Shown piece after piece: positions 5,599 through 5,852 of a DNA stretch of 5,852 nucleotides. Every line of letters begins with the position of its first letter. Within the stretch, counting starts at the first letter, position 1. The stretch comes from Sneathiella sp. Lineage in GTDB: Bacteria; Pseudomonadota; Alphaproteobacteria; Sneathiellales; Sneathiellaceae. The notes beneath the pieces are model-generated. The model did no database searches. It saw nothing but the letters and a program-made list of their open reading frames with translations, and was not told the DNA's origin. The position numbers were made by a program, and so were the translations under genes. The stretch covers positions 1-5,852 of the forward strand of contig JAESPT010000361.1 of assembly GCA_016765515.1 (NCBI GenBank), written 5' to 3'.

Positions 5599-5852
5599 CT
5601 AATTCAAAGGATTGGCTTTGATAAAGGCATCCATCACTTCAGCGATCTTTGGTCCTTGATCTTCTTGAAGAAAATGCCCCCCCTGCTCAATGGTAGTATG
5701 ATTTTGACCTTTTGTGCCAGGGATCAGTTTTTGCAACACCTTGTCGCCGCCTGCCGTGATGGGATCTTGATCACTGAAGGCTGTCAAAAAGGGTTTGTCA
5801 AATTTCTTCAAAATGTCCCAGGCATCGCGATTGGCTTGAGATTCCGGATCAT
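5599..5852 (-). CDS. Haloalkane dehalogenase-like alpha/beta hydrolase, C-terminal part (partial)
   Basis: The minus-strand frame is open from the right edge to the TAG at 5599-5601, giving the last 83 or so residues; the N-terminus and promoter lie outside the window. A shorter frame with a TTG start at 5811 is an artefact, since the coding continues upstream (DPESQANRDAWDIL). The segment KPFLTAFSDQDPIT followed by GGD, and later GGHFLQED, match the C-terminal end of haloalkane dehalogenases. By family alignment the visible catalytic residues are the acid Asp of QDPIT and the general-base His of GGHFLQED. The nucleophile Asp and halide-binding residues are not visible, so activity on C-halogen bonds is inferred; it could be an epoxide or ester hydrolase of the same fold. 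It is the first visible gene of an operon with two GSTs, which fits detoxification of electrophilic compounds. Confidence 0.85.
   Translation of the reverse strand, partial: DPESQANRDAWDILKKFDKPFLTAFSDQDPITAGGDKVLQKLIPGTKGQNHTTIEQGGHFLQEDQGPKIAEVMDAFIKANPLN

Noticed and set aside
5599..5811. A complete 70-residue protein starting at TTG 5811
   Set aside because: The frame continues without a stop to the window edge and the upstream codons match the same hydrolase family, so this is the end of a longer gene.

Overview
The window looks like the chromosome of a Gram-negative proteobacterium, most likely a free-living, possibly marine, alphaproteobacterium. The reasons are the mix of families (LysR regulator, XRE-cupin regulator with a BenE transporter, glutathione S-transferases, haloalkane dehalogenase-like hydrolase), tight gene packing, and roughly 50% GC in most genes. 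The taxonomic guess is an inference from gene content and is not secure. I see no mobile element, CRISPR array, tRNA, rRNA or phage gene.

Left part (1-1034). The 3' end of a LysR-type regulator runs off the left edge. It is convergent with a secreted, orphan periplasmic solute-binding-like protein on the minus strand. That gene is clearly more AT-rich than its neighbours. A 168-base divergent promoter region (1035-1202) separates it from the next gene.

Centre (1203-4226). A small GFA/CENP-V-type zinc protein (plus strand) meets an XRE-cupin regulator (minus strand) tail to tail. The regulator is divergent from a BenE-type transporter (plus strand). Between regulator and transporter lies a set of repeated palindromes around CGTTATARCG, the best regulatory signal in the window. 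The layout matches the E. coli ydcN (sutR)/ydcO pair, so the regulator probably controls itself and the transporter through these sites. The transporter meets a transglutaminase-like protein tail to tail, only 6 bases apart.

Right part (4245-5852). A minus-strand operon runs haloalkane dehalogenase-like alpha/beta hydrolase (N-terminus outside the window), GST paralogue 2, GST paralogue 1. It ends in a clear intrinsic terminator at 4262-4299. A 20-base palindrome abuts that terminator's T-tract and lies in the probable promoter of the downstream transglutaminase gene. The operon suggests handling of electrophilic or halogenated compounds: hydrolytic dehalogenation plus glutathione conjugation.

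No gene here is of a wholly unknown kind. The points worth a second look are the operator array, the hydrolase-GST-GST operon, the palindrome before the transglutaminase gene, and the AT-rich orphan binding protein.
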